Below are positions 35,850 to 46,300 of a DNA stretch of 64,000 nt, one piece after another. Under the pieces are notes generated by a model. It was not told the origin of the DNA and did not search any database. It worked only from the letters and a program-made list of their open reading frames with translations. Source of the stretch: Actinokineospora diospyrosa. Its GTDB lineage: Bacteria; Actinomycetota; Actinomycetes; Mycobacteriales; Pseudonocardiaceae. Where the stretch lies: assembly GCF_024171925.1 (NCBI RefSeq), contig NZ_JAMTCO010000008.1, forward strand, positions 310,001 to 374,000. Direction: 5' to 3'. Numbering within the stretch: the first letter of the stretch is position 1; each line of letters begins with the position of its first letter. Position numbers and translations under genes: made by a program.

Positions 35850-36074
35850 TCAGCTCGAATCCATTCTCTCGCCGGTCGAAATAACGCAGCGGAAATACCG
35901 GGAATCACAGGTACCGAACCTGAGAATCCGGTAAATCTACGTCGGCGTCCGATAACCGCGAGCATCGGACAAGTGGCGGATTGCGCGCGACTCTGTTCCC
36001 TGGATAGCTTGCCGCACCATCGGCCGGGGGATTTCCGTGGCGGCCGGTGGGAATTCAGGAGATGGGAGCGGGAA

Positions 36075-39000
36075 ATGCGAAAACGGACCGTAGTTGCGGT
36101 TTTACTGCTCGCGGCGGGCCTTCCGGTGGCGACCGCCGAGTCGGCGGTGGCCGACACCGGCGGCGACCACGCGCGAACGGTCACGCTGATCACCGGGGAC
36201 CGGGTGCTGGTGCCCGAGGGCGGCCGCCCGCCCACCATCCTGCCCGCTGCGGGTCGCGAGGGCATCGCCGTGCACACCCACACCGTGGACGGCCACGTGC
36301 ACGTGATCCCGGTGGACGCGCTCCCGCTGGTCACCGCGAAACGCCTGGACCCGCGGCTGTTCGACATCACCGGGCTCCTCGCGGCCGGCTACGACGACCG
36401 GCGAGGCGACCTGCCCCTGATCCACTCCGGACCGGCCACCCGCGCGCCGGGGACCCGGGTGGTCCGCGACCTGCCCGCCCTGCACGCGCGGGCGCTGCAA
36501 GCCGACAAGGCGACCCTGCCCACCTCGTGGCGGGCCCTCACCGCCGCGGGCGCGACAGTCTGGCTCGACGGGCGGCGCCAACTGACGCTGGACCGCAGCA
36601 CCGCGCAGATCGGGGCGCCCGAGGCCTGGCGCAGCGGGCTGACCGGCGCGGGCGTCACCGTGGCGGTCCTCGACACCGGCGTCGACCAGACCCACCCCGA
36701 CCTCGCGGGCCGCGAGGTCGCCGAACGCAACTTCACCCCCGCCCCGGACGCGGTGGACCGGATCGGGCACGGCACGCACGTCGCCTCGATCATCGCCGGG
36801 GGCGGCGGGAAGTACCGGGGCGTGGCCAACGGCGCGCGGCTGCTCGACGCCAAGGTGCTCGACGACACCGGCTTCGGCCAGGACTCCTGGATCATCGCCG
36901 GGATGGAGTGGGCGATCGGGCAGGGCGCCACCATCGTCAACCTGAGCCTGGGCGGGCAGGACACCCCGCTGCTGGACCCGCTGGAAGAGGCGGTGAACCG
37001 GCTCTCCGCCGAGCACGGGACCCTCTTCGTGGTCGCCGCGGGCAACAACGGCATCCCGGGCACGATCGGCTCGCCCGCCAGCGCGGACGCCGCGCTCGCC
37101 GTGGGCGCGGTCGAGCGCGACGACTCGATCGCGCAGTTCTCCAGCCGCGGCCCCCGGGTCGGCGACGGGGCGATCAAACCGGACATCACCGGACCCGGGG
37201 TGGGCATCATCGCCGCGAAGGCTGCCGAGGGCCGCATCGGCGACCCTGCCGAGCCCGGCTACGTGCGGCTCTCGGGCACCTCGATGGCCACCCCGCACGT
37301 CGCGGGCGCCGCGGCGCTGCTGGCCCAACTGCACCCGAGGTGGACCGGGGCGCAACTCAAGGCCGCGCTCACCTCCTCGGCCAAGGCGACGCCCGGGGAG
37401 AACGTGTTCGCCCAGGGCTCGGGCCGCGTCGACGTGGCCGCGGCGATCGCGCTGACGGTGACCAGCGATCCCGTCTCGGTCAACCTCGGCACCCAGTTGT
37501 GGCCGCACGGCGACGACGTGCCGGTCACCAAGGAGATCACCTACCGCAACAACAGCACCGAGCCCGCCACGCTCGACCTCGCCGCGGAGGCCATCGGCCC
37601 GGACGGCAAACCCGCCCCACCCGGCCTGATCACGGTGGCGCCCGCGCGGGTCGTGCTGCCCGGCGGCGGGTCGGCGACGGCGCGGATCACCGCCGACACC
37701 CGGATCGGCACGCTGGACGGGCAGTACACCGGCGCCGTCGTGGCCCGCGGCGGCGGGCAGTCGGTGCGCACCACCCTGCTGCTCGACCGCGAGGTGGAGA
37801 GCTACGACGTGACCGTGCGCTACCTCGGCCTGGACGGCAAGCCCACGCCGAACTTCACCGCGTTCATCCTCGCACTGACCCCCGGCGCGACCTCCTTCCG
37901 GTTCGACGGCAGCCCGGAGGGGATGCTCGAGGCCCGGCTGGCCAAGGGCCGCTACGTCGTCGGCCACACCTACATCGAGCAGGACACCGGGCAGTCCAGG
38001 CTGCTGACCCAGCCCGGCTTCGACGTCACCCGGGCGACCGAGTTGGTGGTGGACGCCAGGAAGGCCAAGCCGGTCAAGGTGGCGGTGCCCGATCCCGCGG
38101 TCCCGCTGCTGTTCTCCTACACCGGCGTGGAGTTCACCCTCAACGGCGGCCCGTTCGGGTTCGGCCTGGTCACCCGCGACCTCGACCGGCTGGGCATCGG
38201 GCAGGTCGGCCCGACCCCGACCGACGGTGACCTCACCTGGTCGCTGAACGCCACCTTCCTGAACCAGAAGGACATCTACAGCCTCGCCTGGTACCGGCAA
38301 CGGTCGGTGCCCGACGGCTTCGTCCGAACGCTCGGCAAGCGCGACCTCGCGACGATCCGGACCGACATCGCGACGGTGCTGCCCGACACCCGGCTGACCC
38401 GCACGCTGTACCCCTCGCCGCCGTGGGGCAGCAGCGGAATCACCCTCGTGGTCGGCAAACCCGTCCAAGCGGCGGCGACCGAGTACGTCAGCACCGAGAA
38501 CGTGGTGTGGTACTCCAGGACCGACATCGCCGCGGAAAGCCCACTCACCACGCAGTTCATCAGCGAACCGTTCACCCCCAAGGCCGGGCAGACCTACCGG
38601 CAGCGGGTGAACGTCGGCGCGTTCGGGCCCGCGCTCCCCCGCGCCATCGTGCCGTGGATGGAACGCCTCAAGGGCAACCGCATCCGCTTCGACCTTCCAC
38701 TGTGGAGCGACCAGGTCGGCAACGCGGGCTACTCGGAGACGACCAGCGGCCGGACCCGCATCTACATCAACGGCGAACTGTTCCAGGACAACGAACTCCC
38801 CGCCGGCGGCAACGTCCCCGTCCCCGCGACCGCCGCCGACCTCAAGTTCATCGCCGAGAGCACCCGCGACGCCCGGTTCGGCCTGGCCACCAAGGTCACC
38901 GCGACCTGGACCACCCGGTCCGAGCCGGGGCAGCGCTACGTGCCGCTCGCCGCGGTCCGCTTCTTCCCGCTGCTCGACGCCGCGAACTCCGCACCCAAGG

Positions 39001-39245
39001 GCCCCGCCATCGTGCCGGTCTCGCTGCAACTGGAGGACGGAACCCTCACCCAAGCCCGCGAGCTCACCATCGACGTCTCCTACGACGAGGGCGCGACCTG
39101 GCGCCGGGCCCCGCTGCTGGCCCGGTCGCTGCTCTTGCTCAACCACCCGCAGGGCGCGACGTCGGTGTCCCTGAGGGCAGCCGCGAAGGACTCCCGAGGG
39201 ATCACTGTGGACCAGACGGTCATCCGCGCGTACAAGCTGCGCTGA
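36075..39245 (+). CDS. Secreted S8 subtilisin-like serine protease
   Basis: A 1056-residue exported subtilase. A signal peptide (RKRTVVAVLLLAAGLPVATA) precedes a ~150-residue propeptide region. The catalytic triad is intact: Asp200 in VAVLDTGVDQTHPD, His232 in GHGTHVAS and Ser403 in GTSMATPHVAG; the oxyanion Asn lies in VVAAGNNG. About 590 residues of beta-rich C-terminal extension follow, well beyond a minimal subtilase, with no motif I can name; they may bind cell wall or substrate. The ATG at 36075 has GGGAGCGGGA upstream and fits the signal peptide. The 225 bp before it are less GC-rich. A strong hairpin ends the unit just after the stop. Confidence 0.93.
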   Translation: MRKRTVVAVLLLAAGLPVATAESAVADTGGDHARTVTLITGDRVLVPEGGRPPTILPAAGREGIAVHTHTVDGHVHVIPVDALPLVTAKRLDPRLFDITGLLAAGYDDRRGDLPLIHSGPATRAPGTRVVRDLPALHARALQADKATLPTSWRALTAAGATVWLDGRRQLTLDRSTAQIGAPEAWRSGLTGAGVTVAVLDTGVDQTHPDLAGREVAERNFTPAPDAVDRIGHGTHVASIIAGGGGKYRGVANGARLLDAKVLDDTGFGQDSWIIAGMEWAIGQGATIVNLSLGGQDTPLLDPLEEAVNRLSAEHGTLFVVAAGNNGIPGTIGSPASADAALAVGAVERDDSIAQFSSRGPRVGDGAIKPDITGPGVGIIAAKAAEGRIGDPAEPGYVRLSGTSMATPHVAGAAALLAQLHPRWTGAQLKAALTSSAKATPGENVFAQGSGRVDVAAAIALTVTSDPVSVNLGTQLWPHGDDVPVTKEITYRNNSTEPATLDLAAEAIGPDGKPAPPGLITVAPARVVLPGGGSATARITADTRIGTLDGQYTGAVVARGGGQSVRTTLLLDREVESYDVTVRYLGLDGKPTPNFTAFILALTPGATSFRFDGSPEGMLEARLAKGRYVVGHTYIEQDTGQSRLLTQPGFDVTRATELVVDARKAKPVKVAVPDPAVPLLFSYTGVEFTLNGGPFGFGLVTRDLDRLGIGQVGPTPTDGDLTWSLNATFLNQKDIYSLAWYRQRSVPDGFVRTLGKRDLATIRTDIATVLPDTRLTRTLYPSPPWGSSGITLVVGKPVQAAATEYVSTENVVWYSRTDIAAESPLTTQFISEPFTPKAGQTYRQRVNVGAFGPALPRAIVPWMERLKGNRIRFDLPLWSDQVGNAGYSETTSGRTRIYINGELFQDNELPAGGNVPVPATAADLKFIAESTRDARFGLATKVTATWTTRSEPGQRYVPLAAVRFFPLLDAANSAPKGPAIVPVSLQLEDGTLTQARELTIDVSYDEGATWRRAPLLARSLLLLNHPQGATSVSLRAAAKDSRGITVDQTVIRAYKLR

Positions 39246-39250
39246 CCGAC

Positions 39251-39280
39251 GGGGAGGGTCGCTGCACAGCGGCCCTCCCC
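39251..39280 (+). terminator. Rho-independent-like hairpin after the S8 protease
   Basis: GGGGAGGGTCGCTG and CAGCGGCCCTCCCC can pair over 14 positions (13 Watson-Crick plus one G-T) around a 2-base centre. It starts 5 bases after the stop codon. No T-tract follows, as is common in high-GC actinobacteria. Confidence 0.75.
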
Positions 39281-39760
39281 GGCATCACCCGCGCCAGAGG
39301 CGTTCCGCACGGCGCGCCGGTGGGGTGACCCAGATCGGCGATCTGGAGGCCGCTGTTGATGACGGCGCGTCTCCGACAGCCCGGCAGGCGGCCACGATGT
39401 CACCCCGGGCGCACTCCAACGGGTGGACTCGTTGACGCTGTGTTGCCGAGTTCGCGGGTGGTCGGCAGGCTGGGGTCGTTCGATGGCGAACCGATCACCG
39501 CCCCGGGTAGTCGGGGCCGAGGAGAATTGTGATCACCGGAGTGGGCCTGTGGGTGTGCGGGACGAGACCCGCCAGACCTGGAGCCTCGTCGTCGACGTCG
39601 TGATCGCGCGGGGGATAGCTCGACGCGGGTGAACTCTTGGAGTCACGGGCATCGTGCCGCCCCCCTGTTCCTCCCACAGCGGCAGCACGGGTAGCCATCT
39701 GCGGCTCGCATCTGGCCGGGATCCGCCACTGGTCCGCACTGGAATCGAAGGAGATCTGTC
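39281..39760. other. Non-coding region before the M43-like gene
   Basis: These 480 bases hold no gene I can support. Open frames exist on both strands but show no protein-like composition, no ribosome site and no recognisable family. The right end must contain the promoter of the gene at 39761; AAGGAG occurs just before its ATG. Confidence 0.5.
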
Positions 39761-40690
39761 ATGCGGCAAACCTGGAAGCACCGATTCCGGCGAATCGGAC
39801 TCGTGGCGGGCTGCGTGCTCGTGCTGCCAGGGGTGATCGCCCCGGCCAGCCAGGCGAGTACCTCAGCCGGGGAATGCCGCACCCGCGCCGCGTTCCCCGC
39901 GGACCGGCCCGCGCGCGGCAACGGCGCACTCCCGGCGGCCGAAGCGGCCGCGCGGGAACACGACTTCCAGGAGCGCCTGGCCGCCCGCGGGTCGGCCCCT
40001 CGTGGCCGGGCCACCGATCCCATCAAGGTCTACGTCCACGTCATCTCGCAGGACGAGACCCCGGGCGGCGGCAACGTCTCCGACGAGCAGATCGGCAAGC
40101 AACTCGAGGTGCTCAACGCCGATTTCGGCAACACGGGTTTCAGCTTCCAGTTGGCGAACACCACCCGCACCGTCAACGAGGACTGGTTCACCGGCGCGAG
40201 CGGCGCGAACCGGGAGAAGTTCACCCGAGAGCTGCGTGAAGGCGGCGCCGCCGATCTCAACCTCTACACCGCGAGCACCATCCCTTCCCCCGAGGGCGGG
40301 GTGGCCCTGGGCTGGTCCACCGCGCCGCACGAGGAAGCGGACAACCCCACGGCGGACGGGGTCGGGGTGAAGTTCTCCACGTTGCCCGGCGGCACCGAGG
40401 CTCCTTTCAACTTGGGTCGGACGGCCACCCACGGGGTCGGGGCGTGGATGGGGCTGTACAACACCTTCCAGGGCGGCTGCGACGCTCCCGGCGACTACGT
40501 CGACGACACCCCCTACGAGGCATCAGCGGCCTATGGCTGCCCAGAAGCCCGGGACACCTGCCCCGCGCCGGGAACAGACCCGATCCACAACTTCATGGAC
40601 CACGGGGACGATGCCTGCATGAGCGAGTTCACCGCAGGCCAGGCCGAGCGGATGCGTCAGCAGGTGTCGACCTACCGCGGCATCAACTAG
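39761..40690 (+). CDS. Secreted M43 metalloprotease-like protein with destroyed zinc site
   Basis: A 309-residue exported protein of the M43B (pappalysin/cytophagalysin) family. Signal peptide at the N-terminus (GLVAGCVLVLPGVIAPASQA), then a propeptide-like stretch with GECRTR, the family strand IKVYVHVIS, NLYTAS, LGWST, and the end MDHGDDACMSEFTAGQ with the Met-turn. The zinc motif of the family, HExxHxxGxxH, should lie in GRTATH...YHTFQGGC; here it reads HGVGAWMGLYN, so the catalytic Glu is Gly225, the second His is Ala228 and the third is Asn234; only His224 remains. The frame is intact and the rest is well kept. It is probably a non-catalytic pseudo-protease. ATG with AAGGAG upstream. Confidence 0.85.
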   Translation: MRQTWKHRFRRIGLVAGCVLVLPGVIAPASQASTSAGECRTRAAFPADRPARGNGALPAAEAAAREHDFQERLAARGSAPRGRATDPIKVYVHVISQDETPGGGNVSDEQIGKQLEVLNADFGNTGFSFQLANTTRTVNEDWFTGASGANREKFTRELREGGAADLNLYTASTIPSPEGGVALGWSTAPHEEADNPTADGVGVKFSTLPGGTEAPFNLGRTATHGVGAWMGLYNTFQGGCDAPGDYVDDTPYEASAAYGCPEARDTCPAPGTDPIHNFMDHGDDACMSEFTAGQAERMRQQVSTYRGIN

Positions 40691-40916
40691 CGGGATCGGT
40701 GGCGACGGCGGTGGGGGTTGGGGTCCGGAACGCCCCAACCCCCACCTGTCGGGCTAGTAGCGCGACCCAGAACGTCGACCGTGTCTCGACCCGCCCACGA
40801 CGTGCCTGGCGGCGTTGCCGGAAGTGCCCAAGTACATCCAGTACGAGGACGTTTCGGCGCCTTGCCGGCCACGCCGTGGACCCGCCGATACACGGCCAAC
40901 GCCCTGAGTCGAGCCA

Positions 40917-43136
40917 CTAGGACACCGTCGCCCGTTTCCAGTCCCAGCTGCCCGCGGCGCTGAACCACACGCGGTAGGGCAGCTCACCCCCGGCTATCGC
41001 GCTCGGGAAGGTCCAGAGCCCGGTCGTGGCGCTTCCGTAGTCGTACAGGGCCAGGATGTCGGCCTTGCGGTCCCCGGTGAAGTCACCCGCGGTGATCTTC
41101 GTGTTGGACCAGGTGAAGCCGCCGGTGCCGCTGATCCAGCTGCGGCGCGGCACGCTCGCCGAGTCGCCCGCGGCACCGGTTCCCGTGGCGATGAACAGGC
41201 CCGATGTCGAGGCGCCGTAGTCGTAGAAGAGGGCCACGTCCGACCTGTTGTCCCCGGTGAAGTCACCCGCCGAGATCTTCGTGTTGGACCAGGTGAACCC
41301 GCCCGCGCCGCTGATCCACACCCGGTAGGGGATGGAGGCCGTGTCACCGCTCGCGGTGGTGCCGGGGGCGATGAACAGCCCTGATGTGGAGGACCCGTAG
41401 TCGTAGAGCGCGGCCACGTCGGCTTTGCCGTCACCGGTGAAGTCGCCGGTCGCGATCTTCGTGTTGGACCAGGTGAAAGCACCCGGGGCGCTGAGCCAGG
41501 TGCGGCGCGGCACACTCGCGGAGTCGCCTACGGCCGCGGTTCCGGGGAACACGATCAAGCCGGTCGTCGAGGAGCCGTAGTCGTAGAACGCGGTCACGTC
41601 GGCCCTGCCGTCGCCGGTGTAGTCACCCGCCGAGATCTTGGTGTTGGACCAGGTGAACCCGCCCGTTCCGCTGACCCACGCGCGGTAGGGCACCGAGGCC
41701 GAATCGCCGCGCGCGGCGGTGCCGGGGAACACGAACAGGCCGGTGGTGGAGTTGCCGTAGTCGTAGAGGGCGAGGACGTCGGTTCTGCCGTCCCCGGTGA
41801 AGTCACCCGCGGTGATCTTGGTGCGGGACGCCGTCCACGCGCCCGCCCCGCTGAGCCACACCCGGTACGGGGCAGTGGCCGCGTCGCCACTAGCCGTGGT
41901 GCCGGGGAACACCCACAGCGCGGTCGTGGAGTTGCCGTAGTCGTAGAGCGACAGCACGTCGGCCTTGCCGTCGCCGGTGAAATCGCCCGTGACGCTGCTG
42001 TCGCCGGTGGTGGGCGGCTGGGGCGGGGTGTCGACCACGAGGGTCAGCCCGTAGCGCTGGAGGATCTCGTTGACCGGCTGGAAGTAGGTGATGCCACCAG
42101 TGGTGCAGTTGCCCGACCCGCCGGAGGTGACACCCTGGGCCTGGTCGCCCGCCAACCACGAGCCGCCCGAGTCACCCAGGTCGGCGCAGGCGTTGGTCCT
42201 GGTGAGGCCGTCGACCTTGCCGAGTGCGCCGTAGTTGACCGTCTCGTTCTTGGACAGGATGGTCCCGCACCGCCAGCCCGTGGTGGAGCCCGAGCGGCAC
42301 ACCGACGCGCCGATCGCCGCCTCGGTGGACCCGCGAACGGGGACCGTGCCGCCCACGTAGTTGTTCACCACCGGTTGGGGCGTCCAGTTCGCGTTGGTGC
42401 GCACCCAGGCCATGTCGTCGACCGGGAAGTTCGACCGTTCGAAGGTCCCCTGCGCGACCCCGTTGCCACCGGTGGTCGTCCACCCGGCCGTGCCGCAGTG
42501 ACCGGCGCTGACGAACCCGCCCTGCACCGCGAACCCGATGGAGCAACGCCCGTTGTCGAAGTTGTTGTAGTACGCGTCACCGCCGCGCACGTCGTGCAAG
42601 ACCCGCGGCCGCTGCGCCGCCCGCACGACCCGGACCTGCGGCGCCGTCCCGGCGAACGCGCGCACGCTCGCGGCCCCAGGGTCGGTCGCGGTCACCACGA
42701 CGCTGTTGCTCGGCTCGTCCACGTACCACCCGGTGACCGCGTCCGGCACCGAGGGCTTCGCGTCCAGCTCGCGTTTGGCCCCCGCCAGGCGGTCGGCACC
42801 CCACCGCACAACCGACGCCTTCGCCCCGGCCTGCCGCGCGGTGCGCGCCGCGGCCTCGTCGGTGACCGCGACCACCAGCTCCGCGCCCGCGTCGAGCCAG
42901 GCACCGGCGAACGCCGCCCCCGTCTCCACCCGCACGCGGTGCTCGAGCCTGCCCCCGGCGGCCTCTTTCGCCCACCGCGGCGCCACCTGCTCCGGCGAGA
43001 GGCCCAGGTCGCGCACCATGGCCGCGACCACGGGATCGGGCACCACCGGCGCACCGTCCGTGGCGGCCACCGCGGGCACCCCAGCGGCGACCGTGCCCAG
43101 GACCACCAGCACCGGCATGATTCTTCGCAGTCTCAC
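40917..43136 (-). CDS. Secreted S1 (streptogrisin-like) protease with FG-GAP repeats
   Basis: A 739-residue exported serine protease. After the signal peptide (MPVLVVLGTVAAGVPAVAA) comes a ~160-residue alpha-lytic-type propeptide, then the S1 domain (~190-375) with His213 in SAGHCG, an Asp in FPVDDMAWV, and Ser323 in LGDSGGSWL; cysteines around these are placed as in streptogrisins. From about residue 380 there are six tandem FG-GAP/VCBS-like repeats (GDFTGDGKADVLxLYDYGxSTTGL), each about 60 residues with Ca-binding-like DxTGDGxxD. These probably aid substrate or surface binding. The GTG at 43136 was chosen because GGGAGG lies 8 bases upstream and a basic MPV-type n-region results. Confidence 0.9.
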   Translation of the reverse strand: MRLRRIMPVLVVLGTVAAGVPAVAATDGAPVVPDPVVAAMVRDLGLSPEQVAPRWAKEAAGGRLEHRVRVETGAAFAGAWLDAGAELVVAVTDEAAARTARQAGAKASVVRWGADRLAGAKRELDAKPSVPDAVTGWYVDEPSNSVVVTATDPGAASVRAFAGTAPQVRVVRAAQRPRVLHDVRGGDAYYNNFDNGRCSIGFAVQGGFVSAGHCGTAGWTTTGGNGVAQGTFERSNFPVDDMAWVRTNANWTPQPVVNNYVGGTVPVRGSTEAAIGASVCRSGSTTGWRCGTILSKNETVNYGALGKVDGLTRTNACADLGDSGGSWLAGDQAQGVTSGGSGNCTTGGITYFQPVNEILQRYGLTLVVDTPPQPPTTGDSSVTGDFTGDGKADVLSLYDYGNSTTALWVFPGTTASGDAATAPYRVWLSGAGAWTASRTKITAGDFTGDGRTDVLALYDYGNSTTGLFVFPGTAARGDSASVPYRAWVSGTGGFTWSNTKISAGDYTGDGRADVTAFYDYGSSTTGLIVFPGTAAVGDSASVPRRTWLSAPGAFTWSNTKIATGDFTGDGKADVAALYDYGSSTSGLFIAPGTTASGDTASIPYRVWISGAGGFTWSNTKISAGDFTGDNRSDVALFYDYGASTSGLFIATGTGAAGDSASVPRRSWISGTGGFTWSNTKITAGDFTGDRKADILALYDYGSATTGLWTFPSAIAGGELPYRVWFSAAGSWDWKRATVS
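40920..41995 (-). repeat. Six tandem ~180-bp FG-GAP-coding repeats
   Basis: The 3' part of the S1 protease gene consists of six head-to-tail units of about 180 bp, each encoding GDFTGDG...DYG...TWSNTKI. Adjacent units are highly similar at the DNA level, most clearly TTGGACCAGGTGAA-type blocks repeated every unit. Copy number may change by recombination. Confidence 0.85.
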
Positions 43137-43341
43137 AGAGGATTCCTCCCAGAATTCTCCAGGCGACACAGAAGGGATCGCCGTTCGCCGCCCCGCGGGC
43201 GAACAACTCGCCAATTGTCAACACCGCCCGCCCCCGGCAACAGCGCTATCCAGGCCCCTACGACCGGGTCGGGCCACCCAGCCCAGGTCGCCTGTCCTTA
43301 CCCACACAGCGCAACCGTGGACTCCCGTGTCCGAAGTGGAC

Positions 43342-46300
43342 TTAGTGTGGGAGGGCGGCGCGGCTGGCGTTGAGGTGCTCGAGGGCCAGGGCCGGGTCCA
43401 CGGAGAGGTGGGTCCTGGTGTCGGCCAGGTCGGAGATCGGGGCCGCCGCGCTACCGCGGAGAGCGGTGATGAGCCGGGGCAGGTTGTCGGTGAAGGCCCG
43501 CAGGAGGGTCGCGGTGTAGTGCAGGTACACCGAGGTCTGCTGGGCCAGGTGGAGCAGGTCGTCGTGGTGGGGGTTGGCCGGGTCCGGCAGGGGGACCGCG
43601 TTGGCGTGGGTGGTGAGGGCGGCCGGGGTGCGGTCGACGGTGAGGGCGCGGGAGAGCCACTGCACCAACGCGCCGGTGCCCGGGTCGACGCGGCCGCTGA
43701 CGCGGGTGAGCTGGCCGCGGACGACCGTGCGCAGGTCGAGGTCCACCAGGGCGGTCGCCAGGTGCGGCAACTGGTCCTGGTTCGCGGTCGACCGCAGGTC
43801 GTAGAGCTGGCGGACCGTGCGGTTGAGGTCTCGCGGGAGGCCACCGGAGAGGGCGTGGCACAACCAAACGTAGGGCTCCGGCAGGCGCAGGACCCGTTGC
43901 ACGAGAAGACGTCTGGTGAAGTCCAGGGTGAACCGGTCGACGCGGATCACGGTCTCGAACGCCGAGTCGAACGTGGTGCGCACCGCGAGGGCACGGCGGT
44001 CGAACGAGGCCAGGGCGTCCTCGGAGACAGCCACCAGGAAGAAGCAGCCGTGCACTCCGAACACTGTCTTGAGGTCGTTGATGAACCGCTCCGCGTCGAC
44101 AGCGGTCGCGATCTTGTCGAGTTCGTCCACACAGATCACGATGCGGCTGTCCGCGCCATCCGGGCCACTGCGCAAGCGCAGACCGACGTCGCCGAGGAAC
44201 AAGCGGAAGTCCGCGACCAACTCCGGGTAGGTCTTGGCCTGCGCAGCACGCTGGCGGGTGTTCGCGCGACTCATCTCGACCCACGCGGGCGGCTTGACCG
44301 CCGCGGTGCGCGCGGTCGACTTGGTTTCCAGGTAACGCAAGCCTTCCAAGTGCTCCCGCGCCCGCTCCACAACGTCAAGTGGCCGCTTCGCGCGCACCCA
44401 CCGCCTACGCACCACAGCGAGATACACCAGCGGCGCCAACGCGACCACAGCCCCCGCAGCGATCACCAGGATCCGCAAGTTACTGCCGACGAACAGGACC
44501 CAGTCCACCGGCTTCGGCCACAACACGGCGCCAGCGATCACCGCCCCACCGAGCAGAACCACCGCCAACGCCCACAACACCTGCCGCCGCCCAGGCCGAG
44601 GCCGCGGCTTGTCGCGGTCGGACTTGATCACCTCCTCACAGACCCGGGTGAACAGGTGCACCAGGAAGTCACGGCTCTGATAGCTGGTCGGGGCATCCAC
44701 CCACACCGACAACGCGAGTGGATCGGTCAGCCTGCGCTCCCCCAACATCCGCAGCAGCGTGCTCTTCCCGACACCGCGAGCACCACTGATGCCGATGGCA
44801 CCACTGGACATCGACGCCAGCATCCGCTCCAGCCGCGCACTGGTCTCGGTCGGCACGAACTGCGTGCGCTCGGTGAGGTCGCCGAGGTTGGCCACGGAGG
44901 CAGGCGGAAGCGTGCTGTCGTAGGACGGTTCGGACAGTTGCGCCAGCCGGGTCTTCATCAGCGGCAACACGCCCTGATCGATCAGCGCCCGCTGCCACTC
45001 CTCATACGCCAACACAGCGTCCCGCCGCGCCTGCGCACTCGACTGCGACGTGCTTTCCGCCGGCCAGTCGGCAGGCAAATCCGAGCGCAGCGCGAACCAC
45101 CGCGCCCGCTGCGACCACGTCGCCCACCAACCTGACGCGGCCAGCACAGCGACTCCGCCCGCGATCAGAGCCGTCTGCCGCCACATAGCCGTGAACATCG
45201 CGGGCCACAACGCCAACACAGCACTAGACGCCAACAGCACGAGGCTGGCGAGCAGCACCGCCACTGCGGTCCACCCCACCGGACTCAATCGGGGATAGTG
45301 TGGCAACTCCCGTAGCCCACGTAGCGACGACATCACCTGCCGCGGCACCGGCGATCGGTGGACCAACGCGGCGAACACCCTGCCCACGGCGGTGGACCGC
45401 CTCCCCAGCCGCGTGATCCCGACCAGTCGTTCGCCCAACAAGGCAAGCGTGCCGAGCACAAGCCCCCACGAGCCGACCTGTGCGAACGGGTACTCCACGC
45501 CCAGCCACGGTGTCAACAGCGCCACCGTCGCCACGGCGAGACCGATAGGCACAAGAATCGAGAGCAAACCAGAGAGGGCGACCGCGGTGGGGTGCACGAC
45601 CTGCTCCACGTAGCGCCGCTTCGCCTCGGTGAACCTGGCACGAGGCGCGGCCGCCGAGGACGCGATGGTGTCGCGGTAGGTGGTGACGAGTGCCACCACC
45701 TCCTCTTCCAACGCCGCGACACCAGCGGTGTCCACCACTGCACGCACACCGGCACGCTCGAAGGCCTGCGCGGTCAACTGTTTCGTTTGGTCAGCGATGA
45801 CATCCAAGACCGCGGTGTCCGTACGTCGGGCGGGCAACGGACTGTCCGCGTGTTGCGCTGCCGCACGTTCCCGCAGTTCCGGGTAGCGGAACCAGTAGCG
45901 AGCGCCGCGGCGGCGGAGCAGCCCTCGCTCGGCGAGGTCGTCGAGGAACTCGACGGGGTTCCACGGCAACGCGCTGCGCAACCCCAGCACGAATCCAGCG
46001 ACCGAGTAGCGAAATACTGCGGTGCCCGCGGAAGCAGCCATCGCGATGGTCAGGAACAGCACCAACCAGACCCATCTCTCTACGTGTTCGCCCCACAACA
46101 CGTAGACGACCGATGACGACGCCGCAGTAGCTGCCATGACGCGCGTGAACGTGTAGTCACCATCGCGCTGCATCACCTCAGCCGCATCGCTATCGACTGG
46201 GACATGGGGCTTGAACAAGCTGGCGCCCCACATGAGCGCGAGTACCAGAACGCCCGTAGCCGGGATGACGTAGTCCAGGTACGCCGTGGATCCCTCGGCG

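Noticed and set aside
36102..39146. Reverse frame of about 1000 codons opposite the S8 protease
   Set aside because: Shadow of the subtilase gene; no start signal or motif.
39423..39632. Short forward frame in the gap before the M43-like gene
   Set aside because: No ribosome site, no protein-like pattern; probably chance.
40920..41995. Regular repeats as a CRISPR array
   Set aside because: Units are 180 bp, coding in one frame and similar throughout, without unique spacers.
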